Shown piece after piece: positions 18,591 to 26,813 of a DNA stretch of 64,000 bases. The stretch's first letter is position 1; each line of letters opens with the position of its first letter. The stretch covers positions 496,001-560,000 of the forward strand of contig NFUV01000001.1 of the NCBI GenBank assembly GCA_002127295.1, written 5' to 3'. The notes beneath the pieces are model-generated. The model was not told the origin of the DNA, did not search any database, and saw nothing but the letters and a program-made list of their open reading frames with translations. The position numbers and the translations under genes are program-made. This DNA comes from Chitinophagaceae bacterium IBVUCB2 (GTDB lineage: Bacteria; Bacteroidota; Bacteroidia; Chitinophagales; Chitinophagaceae).

Positions 18591-19166
18591 ATGAAAAAAT
18601 ATTTATTACCTGCATTACTAATCATTCTTATAAGTTGTAAATCCGGCGACAAAAAAGATGTAACTGTTGCCACAACTGATACTATTGATGCAAACATAGA
18701 TACAGCTACCCCGCCTTCCAATCCTCCCCCGGGCAGCGGCAAAATTGATATTGAAACATTCGGCGATATAAAAATTGGCCAGCCGCATGAAAAAACGATT
18801 GAAGCCCTGGGAGAACCAGATAATAAATCCGCAGCGGTGGAATGGGGCGCCGACGGGTTAATGCACCAGGACTGGACTTATACGGCAAAGGGGCTAATAT
18901 TAAATATGAGCTATGCCAAAGGAATTTCGGATGGCACCAAATATATTTCCTCCATCACTGCTAATGATAAATGTACATTTAAAACAAGAGCTAATATGGG
19001 TATTGGCAGTAGCTATACCGAAGTACAGGAAGCATATAAAAGAGATATTGATGCAAGTGCGACTGATAAGGAGCAAATTACTGTTGGCTCCATTTACGGC
19101 GGTATTATTTTCACTTTTAAGAATGAAAAAGTATCGGGTATTTTCCTTGGTGCAGCAGCTGAATAA
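18591..19166 (+). CDS. Lipoprotein of unknown function
   Basis: A 191-residue lipoprotein with signal MKKYLLPALLIILISC and the lipobox cysteine at residue 16. A Thr/Pro-rich linker (about 22-55) precedes a globular part. The segment FGDIKIGQPHEKTIEALGEPD followed by a tryptophan- and tyrosine-containing strand resembles the BamE/SmpA-like fold pattern, in which a small domain begins with GxxxxEVxxxLGxPD; this is tentative. It lies at the end of the DoxX-thioesterase-S2P run after a 76-bp gap, and is convergent with the next gene. Confidence 0.65.
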   Translation: MKKYLLPALLIILISCKSGDKKDVTVATTDTIDANIDTATPPSNPPPGSGKIDIETFGDIKIGQPHEKTIEALGEPDNKSAAVEWGADGLMHQDWTYTAKGLILNMSYAKGISDGTKYISSITANDKCTFKTRANMGIGSSYTEVQEAYKRDIDASATDKEQITVGSIYGGIIFTFKNEKVSGIFLGAAAE

Positions 19167-19168
19167 AT

Positions 19169-19600
19169 CTAAACCCGGTTATAATCTGCCCGCCAGTTTT
19201 GTATAGCCTGTTTAATTTGCTTTTGAGATAGTTTTTCTGTGACTGCTCTTCTTGCCAATGCAGGCATTTCTTCATCGCTGGCAAAACGAAGGGCAATGAT
19301 CTGGCTTAATCTTATTTCTTTATCAAAGGGCTTACCGGTAAGAAGATAATGCCGGAAATTTTCTTCAGCACGGATTGCTCTATCCTGTGCTTTTAAGGCA
19401 AATACTCTGGCATACCAAAAGATGCCAATTAATGCTAAAGCACCAACGATCATTATCATTGCAGCATGTGCTACTACTTTATCATGTGCATGTATGTAAG
19501 TGATGATACTGCCAATAAGAAAGCCCAATATTAATATTGCAGTTACGCCATGGTAGCCTGCTACGAGTCTCGTGTGATTTTTTAAATTTTGTGCTGCCAT
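19169..19600 (-). CDS. DUF6526 family membrane protein
   Basis: A 143-residue protein with two transmembrane helices (about 14-35 and 43-66) in the N-terminal half and a charged cytoplasmic C-terminal half (EENFRHYLLTGKPFDKEIRLSQIIALRF). The start NLKNHTRLVAGYHG and the motif RFASDEEMPALARRAV fit DUF6526, common in Bacteroidota and of unknown function. It ends 2 bp from the convergent lipoprotein gene. Confidence 0.8.
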   Translation of the reverse strand: MAAQNLKNHTRLVAGYHGVTAILILGFLIGSIITYIHAHDKVVAHAAMIMIVGALALIGIFWYARVFALKAQDRAIRAEENFRHYLLTGKPFDKEIRLSQIIALRFASDEEMPALARRAVTEKLSQKQIKQAIQNWRADYNRV

Positions 19601-19755
19601 AAAAACATTTTAATGATCTCAAAGATATTGGTTTACAATAACCTTTCTAAAAAAGTTGCCAAAAATGCACCCCAGAATGGCTGCGGTTGCAAAATTCAAT
19701 TTTTAAAAAAAGGGCCATAGTCATAGCTTTATTAAACCGGCTTAAAATTGTTTTT

Positions 19756-20556
19756 ATGAAACACCTTATCTTAATTTCAACTTTACTGGCTATTCTTTTT
19801 ACTGGCTGTAAAAAAACAACTGTTGATGAAACAACCGGGGCCAATCCAACTACTTTTGTTTCTGCTACCAATGAAACCGACACGGTCACTTACACTCCTT
19901 TTGACGGTAAATATATTACGTCATCGAAATACATATTAATCGACGCTTCGAGAGACGGTGGTGTGTGGTGGTTCCCACAGACTGGTGCGTTTTCTGCTGT
20001 TGCTCATCACCAGGGCAAAGCTCTTGCTGACTATCTAAGAAGCATTGGATACAAAGTGCATGAATTACCCCGCGGAGCTGCCATTACAACAGAGCTTTTA
20101 AATAAATATTCCTACATAATCCGGGCAGGTGGTTTTGGACATTACACCACCAATGAAATAGCTGCCTACGAATCCTTTCTAAGCAGATCATCTTCGCTGT
20201 TGTTGTTGCAAGATCATTTGGCTAATTTCCCCAATGATCCTTTATCAGCCCGGTTAGGAATTAATTTTGAGGGAGTAGTGTCAGGAACTATTAACTCATT
20301 TCAACCGCATAGTATTACGGAGGGTGTAACTTCATTCAATTATTTGGTTGGTTCCGTAATTAAAAATCCAGATCCATCCAAAATGACAATTCTTGGATCT
20401 CTTTCTTCAACTAATAATGGCACAACTTCTTTGATGGGTGCAATGGGCATATTAATACACCCAACTTCCCGGATATTTTTTATTGGTGACATAAATGGAT
20501 TTGAAGCCGTGCAACAACCTTTTACTTCAAACCTGGTAAAATGGTTGTTCAGTTAA
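19756..20556 (+). CDS. Lipoprotein with class I glutamine-amidotransferase-like fold
   Basis: A 266-residue lipoprotein; the ATG at 19756 is chosen because it gives MKHLILISTLLAILFTGCKK, while a longer frame adds 23 basic residues ahead of the signal. The body begins YILIDASRDGGVWWFPQ and has alternating strands and helices (GKALADYLRSIGYKVHELPR, YSYIIRAGGFGHYTTNEIAAYE, LLLLQDHLANFPNDP). This order resembles amidotransferase-like domains used in ThuA or DUF4350 proteins. No catalytic cysteine is evident, so a binding role is possible. Function unknown. Confidence 0.62.
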   Translation: MKHLILISTLLAILFTGCKKTTVDETTGANPTTFVSATNETDTVTYTPFDGKYITSSKYILIDASRDGGVWWFPQTGAFSAVAHHQGKALADYLRSIGYKVHELPRGAAITTELLNKYSYIIRAGGFGHYTTNEIAAYESFLSRSSSLLLLQDHLANFPNDPLSARLGINFEGVVSGTINSFQPHSITEGVTSFNYLVGSVIKNPDPSKMTILGSLSSTNNGTTSLMGAMGILIHPTSRIFFIGDINGFEAVQQPFTSNLVKWLFS

Positions 20557-20560
20557 CAGC

Positions 20561-21982
20561 CTACTTCAATTCATTAAGTACAGTATACATTTTGTTCACC
20601 GCCGCGGAAGTTTTGCCGTTGTAATTATTCACCAGGAAAGAAAAGATATACTCTCTCCCATCTTTTGCTTTATGGTAGCCACAGAAACCTTTTACATCAC
20701 TGATGGTACCGCTTTTCATTACCATTCCGTTGTAAAGTGGCAGCGAGTTATAGAAATATTGAAACCAATCTTTTGTTTTGGCATATTTTAAAATTTCTAC
20801 CTGTGCATGGGTGGTTACCCGGTTGAGAGGCGACAACCCCGAACCATCTGCCATATTCAGTTCATCCGGATCCAATCCTTTTTCTTTCCAGAATTTTTTG
20901 ACGATGGCTACACCGCTGTCTGTTGAACCAAATCCTTGCTTTTCGTAAGCGAATGTTTTTATTAATGCTTCGCCATAGAGGTTGACACTTTTTTTATTAA
21001 ACCAGTAGATGATGGAATCAAGGGAGGGGGAATAGTGGGTGTAGATATCTTTGTAATCAGTTCTTAATTTTATGACATTACCATTTAAAACACTAGTGTA
21101 TTGCTGTTTATTGAAGCCAAAGCTAATCCGATGATTTATTAATAATGATGCAAAAAGCTCTCCAGAAAACTGAGAAACTGGGTAAGGAATTGTTGCGGAA
21201 ATAGGAAATCGTTTTTCATTAGCCGGTATTGTTCCTCTGACTATAATTCCAGTCAATCCTATTGGTAAATATGCGTAAGCATTATCACCTGTACCTTTTG
21301 CAGCTGATTTTACTTCAGAAAAAACTGAAAAATTTTCTAATGTAGGATTTGTTTTAACCACCTTAACGGAGTCACCTATGCTACTACCAGACTCTAATAG
21401 TATTTCAAACTGATTTTCTCTCCAATTTAATGCTGATGCGCCAGCACCATAATAATTACCTACATCTTGCCAAATCCATCCGTTCGGGATATTTTGATCT
21501 TCGAAGTGAAGTATTCCATAATCGTAAGAATTCTTTATAAAATCGATATTTAATTTTATTAGCGATTGTGAGAAGTTTTTAAATATAGTATCGGGTTTAG
21601 TTGTAGCCCATCTCCAACTACCAAAAGTTGGGTCGCAGTTTCCTATTAACACTAAATTTCCATCAATTGAACCATTTTCAATTTTTCCGGTATATCCTAA
21701 CTCCGTTTTATAGCGATAATCCTTTCCCAACAACTCAAAAGCCGTAACACTCGTAATAATTTTTTGTGTAGATGCAGGAGCTAATCCAATTTGTGAATTC
21801 TTATCAAACACCACCTCTCCTGTTTTAGCATCTATCACATACAATGAGCTGATGGCATGTTTTAATTGACTATCGGCTTCAAATTGCTGAAATGCTTTTT
21901 GTAAACGTTGCGAAACAGTTTGGGCAATGGTCGAGCTAACCAATAACAAACAACCCCCAACCAATAACAAAACTTTTTTCAT
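20561..21982 (-). CDS. dacB: D-alanyl-D-alanine carboxypeptidase/endopeptidase, PBP4 type (S13)
   Basis: Periplasmic low-molecular-weight penicillin-binding protein that trims or cleaves peptidoglycan cross-links. The 473-residue protein has a signal peptide to about residue 20. The catalytic SxxK is S71-T-Q-K74 in APASTQKIITSVTAFELLG; the SxN box is in the ADGSGLSPLNRVT stretch; and the KTG-equivalent is KSG in VMKSGTISDVKGFCGY. Length and the large insert between SxxK and SxN match S13 peptidases. The promoter region is shared with the divergent cinA. Confidence 0.93.
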   Translation of the reverse strand: MKKVLLLVGGCLLLVSSTIAQTVSQRLQKAFQQFEADSQLKHAISSLYVIDAKTGEVVFDKNSQIGLAPASTQKIITSVTAFELLGKDYRYKTELGYTGKIENGSIDGNLVLIGNCDPTFGSWRWATTKPDTIFKNFSQSLIKLNIDFIKNSYDYGILHFEDQNIPNGWIWQDVGNYYGAGASALNWRENQFEILLESGSSIGDSVKVVKTNPTLENFSVFSEVKSAAKGTGDNAYAYLPIGLTGIIVRGTIPANEKRFPISATIPYPVSQFSGELFASLLINHRISFGFNKQQYTSVLNGNVIKLRTDYKDIYTHYSPSLDSIIYWFNKKSVNLYGEALIKTFAYEKQGFGSTDSGVAIVKKFWKEKGLDPDELNMADGSGLSPLNRVTTHAQVEILKYAKTKDWFQYFYNSLPLYNGMVMKSGTISDVKGFCGYHKAKDGREYIFSFLVNNYNGKTSAAVNKMYTVLNELK

Positions 21983-21995
21983 AGTTCAGTGGTTA

Positions 21996-22003
21996 TAACT
22001 TTG
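21996..22003 (+). promoter_or_regulatory. Putative -7 element for cinA
   Basis: TAACTTTG matches TAnnTTTG, 38 bp before the cinA start codon and inside the 59-bp divergent spacer with dacB. No TTTG is visible at the expected -33 position. Confidence 0.45.
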
Positions 22004-22041
22004 CCGTCAAATTACTTCTTTTCGTTCTAATCATATCTTAA

Positions 22042-23772
22042 ATGAGTACGAATTCTGTCAACGCCTCCATCATCACCATCGGCGATGAATTATTGATCGG
22101 CCAAACTATCGATACCAACTCTGCTTTTATTGCACAAGAGTTGAATAAGATCGGTGTATGGGTTCGCCGTCGTGTTGCGGTAGGTGATGTGTATGATGAT
22201 ATCTGGGATGCATTGGACGAAGAAGGAAAACAATCTGACATAATTATTATCACAGGCGGACTTGGGCCAACTGCAGATGATATTACCAAACCGCTTCTCT
22301 GTAACTACTTTGGTGGCAAATTGGTGCTGGATGAAAAAGTATTAGCTCATGTAAAATATTTATTTGAACAAGTTTTTCGTCGCCCGGGGGCTTTGCTGGA
22401 AAGAAATATTAAACAAGCTGAAGTGCCGGATGTTTGTACAGTGTTGCATAATGCGAGGGGCACGGCGCCAGGGATGATGTTCAGCCCCCCCGCCCCCCGA
22501 AGGGGGGATTTAAAACCCAAAAACTCAAATAAACATTTAGCTTATTCAAGAGCAGATGCCTTAAGCTATGGATTACTAAAAGACTTTGTAAAGAATCATC
22601 GACAAAACCCAACTGAAGCGGAAAGAGCTTTATGGGAGATTGTAAGAGGGAATAAAATGGCTGGTTTCAAATTCAGAAGGCAGCATATAATTTCAAATTA
22701 CATTGCGGATTTTATCTGTCTTTCAGAAAAACTAATTATTGAAGTAGATGGCTTACATCATCAATTACCAGAAAATAAAATTAATGATGAAGAAAGAACT
22801 AAAGAATTAAACAAATATGGATTTGATGTTCTTCGCTTTACAAATTCACAAATACTAAATGATACTGATGATGTAATTAACACAATTGTTCTTCGATTGG
22901 AAGAGGGAAATACAAAACAATCGGAAACCCAGATCCCCCTTTCGGGGAGCGGGGGGGCTTTGTTTTTTGCACTCCCCGGCGTTCCCCACGAAATGAAAGG
23001 CCTTATAAAAGATGAAGTAATTCCTAGATTATTAAAAGAGTTCGATATGCCAGCAATCATTCACCGAACTGCTTTTACAGCCGGAACCGGTGAATCAATT
23101 CTTGCAGAATTATTATTAGATTTCGAACAAAAATTACCTTCACATATTAAACTGGCTTACCTGCCAAATTATGGAATGGTAAAACTTCGGCTTACCGCAC
23201 AAGGAAACAACAAAGGCGACGTAGAAAAAGAACTATTTCCCTATTTTGAAAAATTGCAAGAATTGGTGAAAGAATGTTTAGTAACCAATGAAGATGAAGG
23301 ACTGGAAATAGTCGTTGGGAAATTATTAAAGTCAAAAAATAAAACAATGGGTACCGCCGAAAGTTGTACCGGCGGATATATTGCACATTTAATTACTGCT
23401 GTTCCTGGTTCTTCGGGCTATTATAAAGGCAGTGTGGTGAGCTATGCAAATGAAGTAAAAGAAAATGTGCTGGGAGTTCAAAAAGAAACCTTGAAAACTG
23501 TTGGTGCGGTAAGTGAACAAACCGTAAAAGAAATGGTAAGCGGTGCTATAAAAAGGTTGAATGTTGATTTTGCCCTGGCAACCTCCGGCATTATGGGGCC
23601 GGATGGTGGAAGTGAAGAAAAGCCTGTGGGTACCGTTTGGCTGGCAGTGGGCAATCATCAAAAAATTGAAACCCTACAACTGAATCTACGTTTCGACCGG
23701 CAGCGAAATATTGGTATGACAGCTGCCAATGCCCTTAATTTTCTGCGCAAATTTATCATTGCTAACGGTTGA
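22042..23772 (+). CDS. cinA: CinA nucleotide-related amidase, interrupted in frame by a DUF559 nuclease domain
   Basis: CinA proteins combine an N-terminal MoCF-like domain with pyrophosphatase activity and a C-terminal nicotinamide-mononucleotide deamidase. This 576-residue frame has both: IITIGDELLIGQTIDTNSAFIA and ITGGLGPTADDITK, then TMGTAESCTGGYIAHLITAVPGSSG and ATSGIMGPDGGSEEKPVGTVW. Residues 148-306 (22483-22959) are foreign: they join the conserved ARGTAPGMMF to LFFALPGVPHEMKG. Without these 159 residues the protein is 417 residues long, which is normal. The inserted segment carries a DUF559 nuclease domain and ends in inverted repeats. Whether the interrupted CinA is active, cleaved or non-functional cannot be told from sequence. 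Confidence 0.93.
   Translation: MSTNSVNASIITIGDELLIGQTIDTNSAFIAQELNKIGVWVRRRVAVGDVYDDIWDALDEEGKQSDIIIITGGLGPTADDITKPLLCNYFGGKLVLDEKVLAHVKYLFEQVFRRPGALLERNIKQAEVPDVCTVLHNARGTAPGMMFSPPAPRRGDLKPKNSNKHLAYSRADALSYGLLKDFVKNHRQNPTEAERALWEIVRGNKMAGFKFRRQHIISNYIADFICLSEKLIIEVDGLHHQLPENKINDEERTKELNKYGFDVLRFTNSQILNDTDDVINTIVLRLEEGNTKQSETQIPLSGSGGALFFALPGVPHEMKGLIKDEVIPRLLKEFDMPAIIHRTAFTAGTGESILAELLLDFEQKLPSHIKLAYLPNYGMVKLRLTAQGNNKGDVEKELFPYFEKLQELVKECLVTNEDEGLEIVVGKLLKSKNKTMGTAESCTGGYIAHLITAVPGSSGYYKGSVVSYANEVKENVLGVQKETLKTVGAVSEQTVKEMVSGAIKRLNVDFALATSGIMGPDGGSEEKPVGTVWLAVGNHQKIETLQLNLRFDRQRNIGMTAANALNFLRKFIIANG
22483..22509 (+). repeat. Left terminal inverted repeat of the cinA insertion
   Basis: 27 bp reading AG, seven C, G, six C, GAA, six G, AT. 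It matches the reverse complement of 22933-22959 at 25 positions. Within it, six C and six G (22493-22498 and 22502-22507) fold on themselves around GAA. Confidence 0.9.
22933..22959 (-). repeat. Right terminal inverted repeat of the cinA insertion
   Basis: 27 bp whose reverse complement equals the left repeat except for one C-to-T and one G-to-A difference. Its own CCCC-TTTC-GGGG core can also form a hairpin. Confidence 0.9.
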
Positions 23773-23828
23773 TAGCCTTTTATAACCAAATCATTACCTT
23801 TGGCCGGTTAAAAATTGCTTGTCTTTCC

Positions 23829-23877
23829 TGCCGATATGTGTTACTGTAGCTGAAGTGTGCGACGCAAGGGACGATGA
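23829..23877 (+). repeat. Dispersed intergenic repeat, copy A
   Basis: A stretch containing GAAGTGTGCGACGCAA and ACGATG, preceded by TGCCGATA. It lies between cinA and the E2 gene. Copies B (25380-25421, reverse) and C (32329-32377) share the GTGCGACGCA core and flanking bases. Confidence 0.65.
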
Positions 23878-23912
23878 GATATATTCTGTCGCTGATAAAC
23901 AAATAAAATATT

Positions 23913-25274
23913 ATGGCTGTTGTTGATCTAATAATGCCGAAACTAGGCGAAAGCATCATGGAAGCAACCGTTTTGAAATGGTTCAAGCAACCCGGTGACG
24001 AAGTAAAAATGGATGAAACCATACTTGAAATTGCTACTGATAAAGTGGACAGCGAAGTGCCCAGTACCGCCGCTGGTGTGATAGAAGAAATTTTATTTAA
24101 CGTAAATGATGTGGTTCCAATTGGAACTGTGATCGCTAAAATAAGAACTTCAGCTACAAGTGACGAACACCGGGTTGTAAGTAATACTCCCCCTACCCCT
24201 GTTGCAGAGAAAGTAGAAGATGCAGTGGTGGTTGAAGCACCACAACCAACTGCTTTCGCAAAACCTGCAGCAGACAAGCAATCTTCAAACGGTTCCCGCT
24301 TCTATTCCCCGCTTGTATTGAATATTGCGGCCAGCGAAGGAGTGAGCATGACTGAGTTGGAAAATATTCCGGGTACAGGAAATGAAGGAAGGGTTTCGAA
24401 AAAAGATATTTTGCAGTATGTGAGTGAAAGAAAGTCGGGAGTTCGGAGCCAGGATTCGGGAGCCAGCCGTAAGGATATGGTAATTCCTGTTTCAAGAGTT
24501 GAACCGCAACAACAAACAAATAACACTTCGTCAGGTGCTGGGCAACAACTAACAACTTATAGCGGAAATGTTGAGATAATTGAAATGGATCGTATGCGCA
24601 AGCTGATTGCAGACCATATGGTTCGCAGCAAGCATACCAGCCCGCATGTTACCAGTTTTACCGAAGCAGATGTAACCAACCTTGTACAATGGAGAGATAA
24701 AGTGAAAAAAGAATTTGAAAAAAGGGAGAATACAAAAATCACCTTCACTCCATTGTTCATAGAAGCAATTGTTCGTTGCATTAAAAGATTTCCTTTGATC
24801 AATAGTTCGCTGGATGGCTATAACATCATTGTGAAAAAAGATATTAATATCGGAATGGCTACGGCCCTCCCAAGTGGCAACCTTATCGTTCCTGTTATTA
24901 AAAATGCGGACCAGTTAAATTTGGTGGGACTTACCAGGCAAGTAAATGGATTAGCCGATGCTGCCCGCAACGGTAAACTAAAAGCCGACGATACGACAGG
25001 CGGCACTTTCACTTTAACGAATGTTGGGACTTTTGGCAGCCTTATGGGAACACCTATCATTAACCAACCGCAAGTTGCAATTATGGCTGTAGGTGCAATT
25101 AAAAAACGTCCGGTGGTTATTGAAACACCAGCCGGGGATAGTATTGCTATCCGCCACATGATGTACCTGAGCATGAGTTACGATCATCGTATAGTGGATG
25201 GAAGTCTTGGCGCTACTTTTTTAACGGCTGTTGCAAAAGAGTTGGAAAACTTTAAAAGCGATAGAGAGTATTAA
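23913..25274 (+). CDS. 2-oxoacid dehydrogenase E2, dihydrolipoamide acyltransferase
   Basis: Core subunit of a 2-oxoacid dehydrogenase complex that moves an acyl group from lipoamide to CoA. The 453-residue protein has an N-terminal lipoyl domain with target lysine K44 in ATDKVDSEVPS, an E3-binding domain at about 131-170 (SPLVLNIAASEGVSMTELEN, GRVSKKDILQYV), and the catalytic domain ending in SYDHRIVDG with catalytic His at about 425. The single lipoyl domain and sequence style suggest the branched-chain or 2-oxoglutarate type, not pyruvate, but this is not decided. The linker at about 175-190 contains a heptamer repeat. E1 is not in the window; E3 is at 3326. It is followed by a strong terminator. 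Confidence 0.92.
   Translation: MAVVDLIMPKLGESIMEATVLKWFKQPGDEVKMDETILEIATDKVDSEVPSTAAGVIEEILFNVNDVVPIGTVIAKIRTSATSDEHRVVSNTPPTPVAEKVEDAVVVEAPQPTAFAKPAADKQSSNGSRFYSPLVLNIAASEGVSMTELENIPGTGNEGRVSKKDILQYVSERKSGVRSQDSGASRKDMVIPVSRVEPQQQTNNTSSGAGQQLTTYSGNVEIIEMDRMRKLIADHMVRSKHTSPHVTSFTEADVTNLVQWRDKVKKEFEKRENTKITFTPLFIEAIVRCIKRFPLINSSLDGYNIIVKKDINIGMATALPSGNLIVPVIKNADQLNLVGLTRQVNGLADAARNGKLKADDTTGGTFTLTNVGTFGSLMGTPIINQPQVAIMAVGAIKKRPVVIETPAGDSIAIRHMMYLSMSYDHRIVDGSLGATFLTAVAKELENFKSDREY
24434..24468 (+). repeat. In-frame heptanucleotide repeat in the E2 linker
   Basis: Five imperfect 7-base units: GTCGGGA, GTTCGGA, GCCAGGA, TTCGGGA, GCCAGCC. They encode part of the SGVRSQDSGASR stretch between the E3-binding and catalytic domains. 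Gain or loss of one unit would shift frame; three units would be in frame. Confidence 0.6.
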
Positions 25275-25327
25275 CCGCTGATTAAAGGATTAATTTGATT
25301 AACGCTGAATGGTTATCTTATAATATT

Positions 25328-25358
25328 AATCGTACAAGAGATTGTACGATTTTTTTTT
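25328..25358 (+). terminator. Rho-independent terminator after the E2 gene
   Basis: Perfect 10-bp stem AATCGTACAA / TTGTACGATT with a GAGA loop and a T-run, 54 bp after the stop codon. Confidence 0.92.
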
Positions 25359-25379
25359 ACCATCGTCCATATCTCTGGG

Positions 25380-25421
25380 CATCGTCTGTTGCGTCGCACA
25401 CTTCAACTGCAGTAAAACGGA
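25380..25421 (-). repeat. Dispersed intergenic repeat, copy B
   Basis: On the minus strand it contains TTGAAGTGTGCGACGCAA followed by CAGACGATGC, almost identical to copy A over the core and upstream TTACTG[CT]AG. It lies between the E2 terminator and the histidine phosphatase gene. Confidence 0.6.
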
Positions 25422-25494
25422 TGAGCATTTGCGAATACTCTATATTCTTTCGACTTTGCCCGTTTGCGACTTTGCGAGAAAAAATTATCGGCAA

Positions 25495-26004
25495 TTATTC
25501 AGTAGGTACCCCGTAAGTCCTCCCTTTGAAAATATACTTACTGCCCTTTCTTTTTATTTCATAAAGATTATCATAGTCAGTATCCTTTAAATCGCCGGGA
25601 ACAACGGTGGAGCCGGTAAGCATATTAGCAATATCATCAATCGTATTAGAATGGCCAACTACCAAGACATCCCCTTTCTTTATTGATTTCAGCATTTGGA
25701 TAAATGCAGCTGCCGAATCTTTATGGGGACTATAAAATTGTGTTTGCACTTTATCTAAATACTCATCCAATGGTTTTGCCGTGCCGGAAGTACGCTTATA
25801 TTTTGTCGAAAAAATATACTTGATGTTTTTACTTTTTAGTTCTTCTTTCAAAGCAAGAGCTCTTTCGTTTCCTGCATCGCTTAACTCTACGTCGCTGCTC
25901 ATATTGGCGGCGGCTACTGCCTTTTCGCCATGGCGAACAATATAGATGGTATTTCCACAAGAACTAATAAAAAACAACCCTATTGCGAATAATAAATATC
26001 TCAT
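25495..26004 (-). CDS. Histidine phosphatase (SixA/phosphoglycerate mutase-like) lipoprotein
   Basis: A 169-residue protein; the ATG at 26004 is used because it gives a clean lipoprotein signal MRYLLFAIGLFFISSC with lipobox cysteine at 16 (an upstream in-frame TTG is less likely). The catalytic RHG is in IYIVRHGEKA, immediately after the signal, with the second histidine in VLVVGHSNTID. ELSDAGNERALALKEEL is the helix after the active site. The histidine phosphatase superfamily includes SixA and many enzymes of unknown substrate; an envelope-anchored form suggests a periplasmic phosphoester substrate, but this is inferred. Confidence 0.85.
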   Translation of the reverse strand: MRYLLFAIGLFFISSCGNTIYIVRHGEKAVAAANMSSDVELSDAGNERALALKEELKSKNIKYIFSTKYKRTSGTAKPLDEYLDKVQTQFYSPHKDSAAAFIQMLKSIKKGDVLVVGHSNTIDDIANMLTGSTVVPGDLKDTDYDNLYEIKRKGSKYIFKGRTYGVPTE

Positions 26005-26094
26005 AAATAAATTCTTTAACAATCTAAAATTAAACTACTCTTTCATTCTTTGCGTCTTTTTTGTAAATTAGTTATACTAAACCCAGATAACACT

Positions 26095-26811
26095 ATGAAA
26101 TCATTATCAGAAACCTGGTTCGCAGAGGGCCGTATTGATTTTGAATTAAAGAAATACACCCTCCTCGCTTACCTGCAGGAAGTAAACAAATACTTCACCG
26201 AAAACAAGTTGTACCCGCAACTGGCCGACATGATCTTCCACTATAACAACATTGTGGCCTTCCGGGAGAACAAAAAATACCTGCAAGAACATTTTCCGAA
26301 AAAAATGACTGGTCTACAGATGGAGAAATTGCAATTGCTTTACCAGCAAATGATAGAAGATGATGAACTGATGCAGGAATTGGAAGACATTATTCATTAT
26401 GCTGCCGGCAAAATGAAAACAACCATTCAGAATGCCACTGGTATTTATGAATTTGTGGAGGGGCAAATTGAGATAACTCCCGTTGGTATTATTCCATTGG
26501 ACATACAGGAAGGTTATTTCTTTTTAAGCAGCGGTAACACTAAAGAAACCGGAGTGTACCATTACCGTCTCTCCATATTTGAAAAACATGATGAAAAATA
26601 TCGTAGTATCAGAACATTATTTATCGACAACTGGCAACGAAGTATTTCTCATAGTTACGAAAACATAAAGTCTGAATTAATAAAACATTGGAAAGACCTT
26701 CCGAATCCGGCAGTTTATGCTATTGAAACCGGTTTAGATTTCCCGGTGGATGAAACCTTATTGCCGGTGGCCAAGAGAACTTTGGTAAAGTTTATTTCTG
26801 CCGCCGCTTAA
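26095..26811 (+). CDS. Conserved protein of unknown function
   Basis: A 238-residue protein without signal peptide or membrane helix. The ATG at 26095 is preferred to a frame-open codon at 26050, because MKSLSETWFAEGRIDFELKKYTLLAYLQ is a soluble, well-formed start. It is mostly helical in the N-terminal half (FTENKLYPQLADMIFHYNNIV, LQMEKLQLLYQQMIEDDELM) and has beta-rich character in the second half (TPVGIIPLDIQEGYFFLSSG). I do not recognise a family. The only nearby gene on the same strand is the E2; a long terminator follows. Confidence 0.75.
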   Translation: MKSLSETWFAEGRIDFELKKYTLLAYLQEVNKYFTENKLYPQLADMIFHYNNIVAFRENKKYLQEHFPKKMTGLQMEKLQLLYQQMIEDDELMQELEDIIHYAAGKMKTTIQNATGIYEFVEGQIEITPVGIIPLDIQEGYFFLSSGNTKETGVYHYRLSIFEKHDEKYRSIRTLFIDNWQRSISHSYENIKSELIKHWKDLPNPAVYAIETGLDFPVDETLLPVAKRTLVKFISAAA

Positions 26812-26813
26812 TA

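Larger units (their letters stand above)
22483..22959 (+). mobile_element. 477-bp palindrome-ended element carrying a DUF559 nuclease domain, inserted in frame in cinA
   Basis: The element is bounded by 27-bp terminal inverted repeats with 25 of 27 bases matching. It is 477 bp, exactly 159 codons, and both ends fall on codon borders of cinA. It encodes SPPAPRRGD, a linker, then a DUF559-type domain: PTEAERALWEIV, FKFRRQHIISNYIADFI, KLIIEVDGLHH, a DEERTKEL helix and GFDVLRFTN, ending PLSGSGGA. DUF559 belongs to the PD-(D/E)XK/Vsr-like nuclease group; the conserved glutamate and acidic residues (ADF, IEVD) and histidine are present, so the domain looks active. There is no transposase. The first methionine in frame is deep inside the domain. 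I see no clear target-site duplication. Confidence 0.85.

Noticed and set aside
22483-22959. Intein in CinA
   Set aside because: No splicing blocks, no C-terminal His-Asn, and the ends are nucleotide palindromes, which fits an inserted DNA element better.
22940-22960. Frameshift or pseudogene reading of cinA
   Set aside because: The frame is open through both junctions and the remaining protein keeps all CinA motifs.
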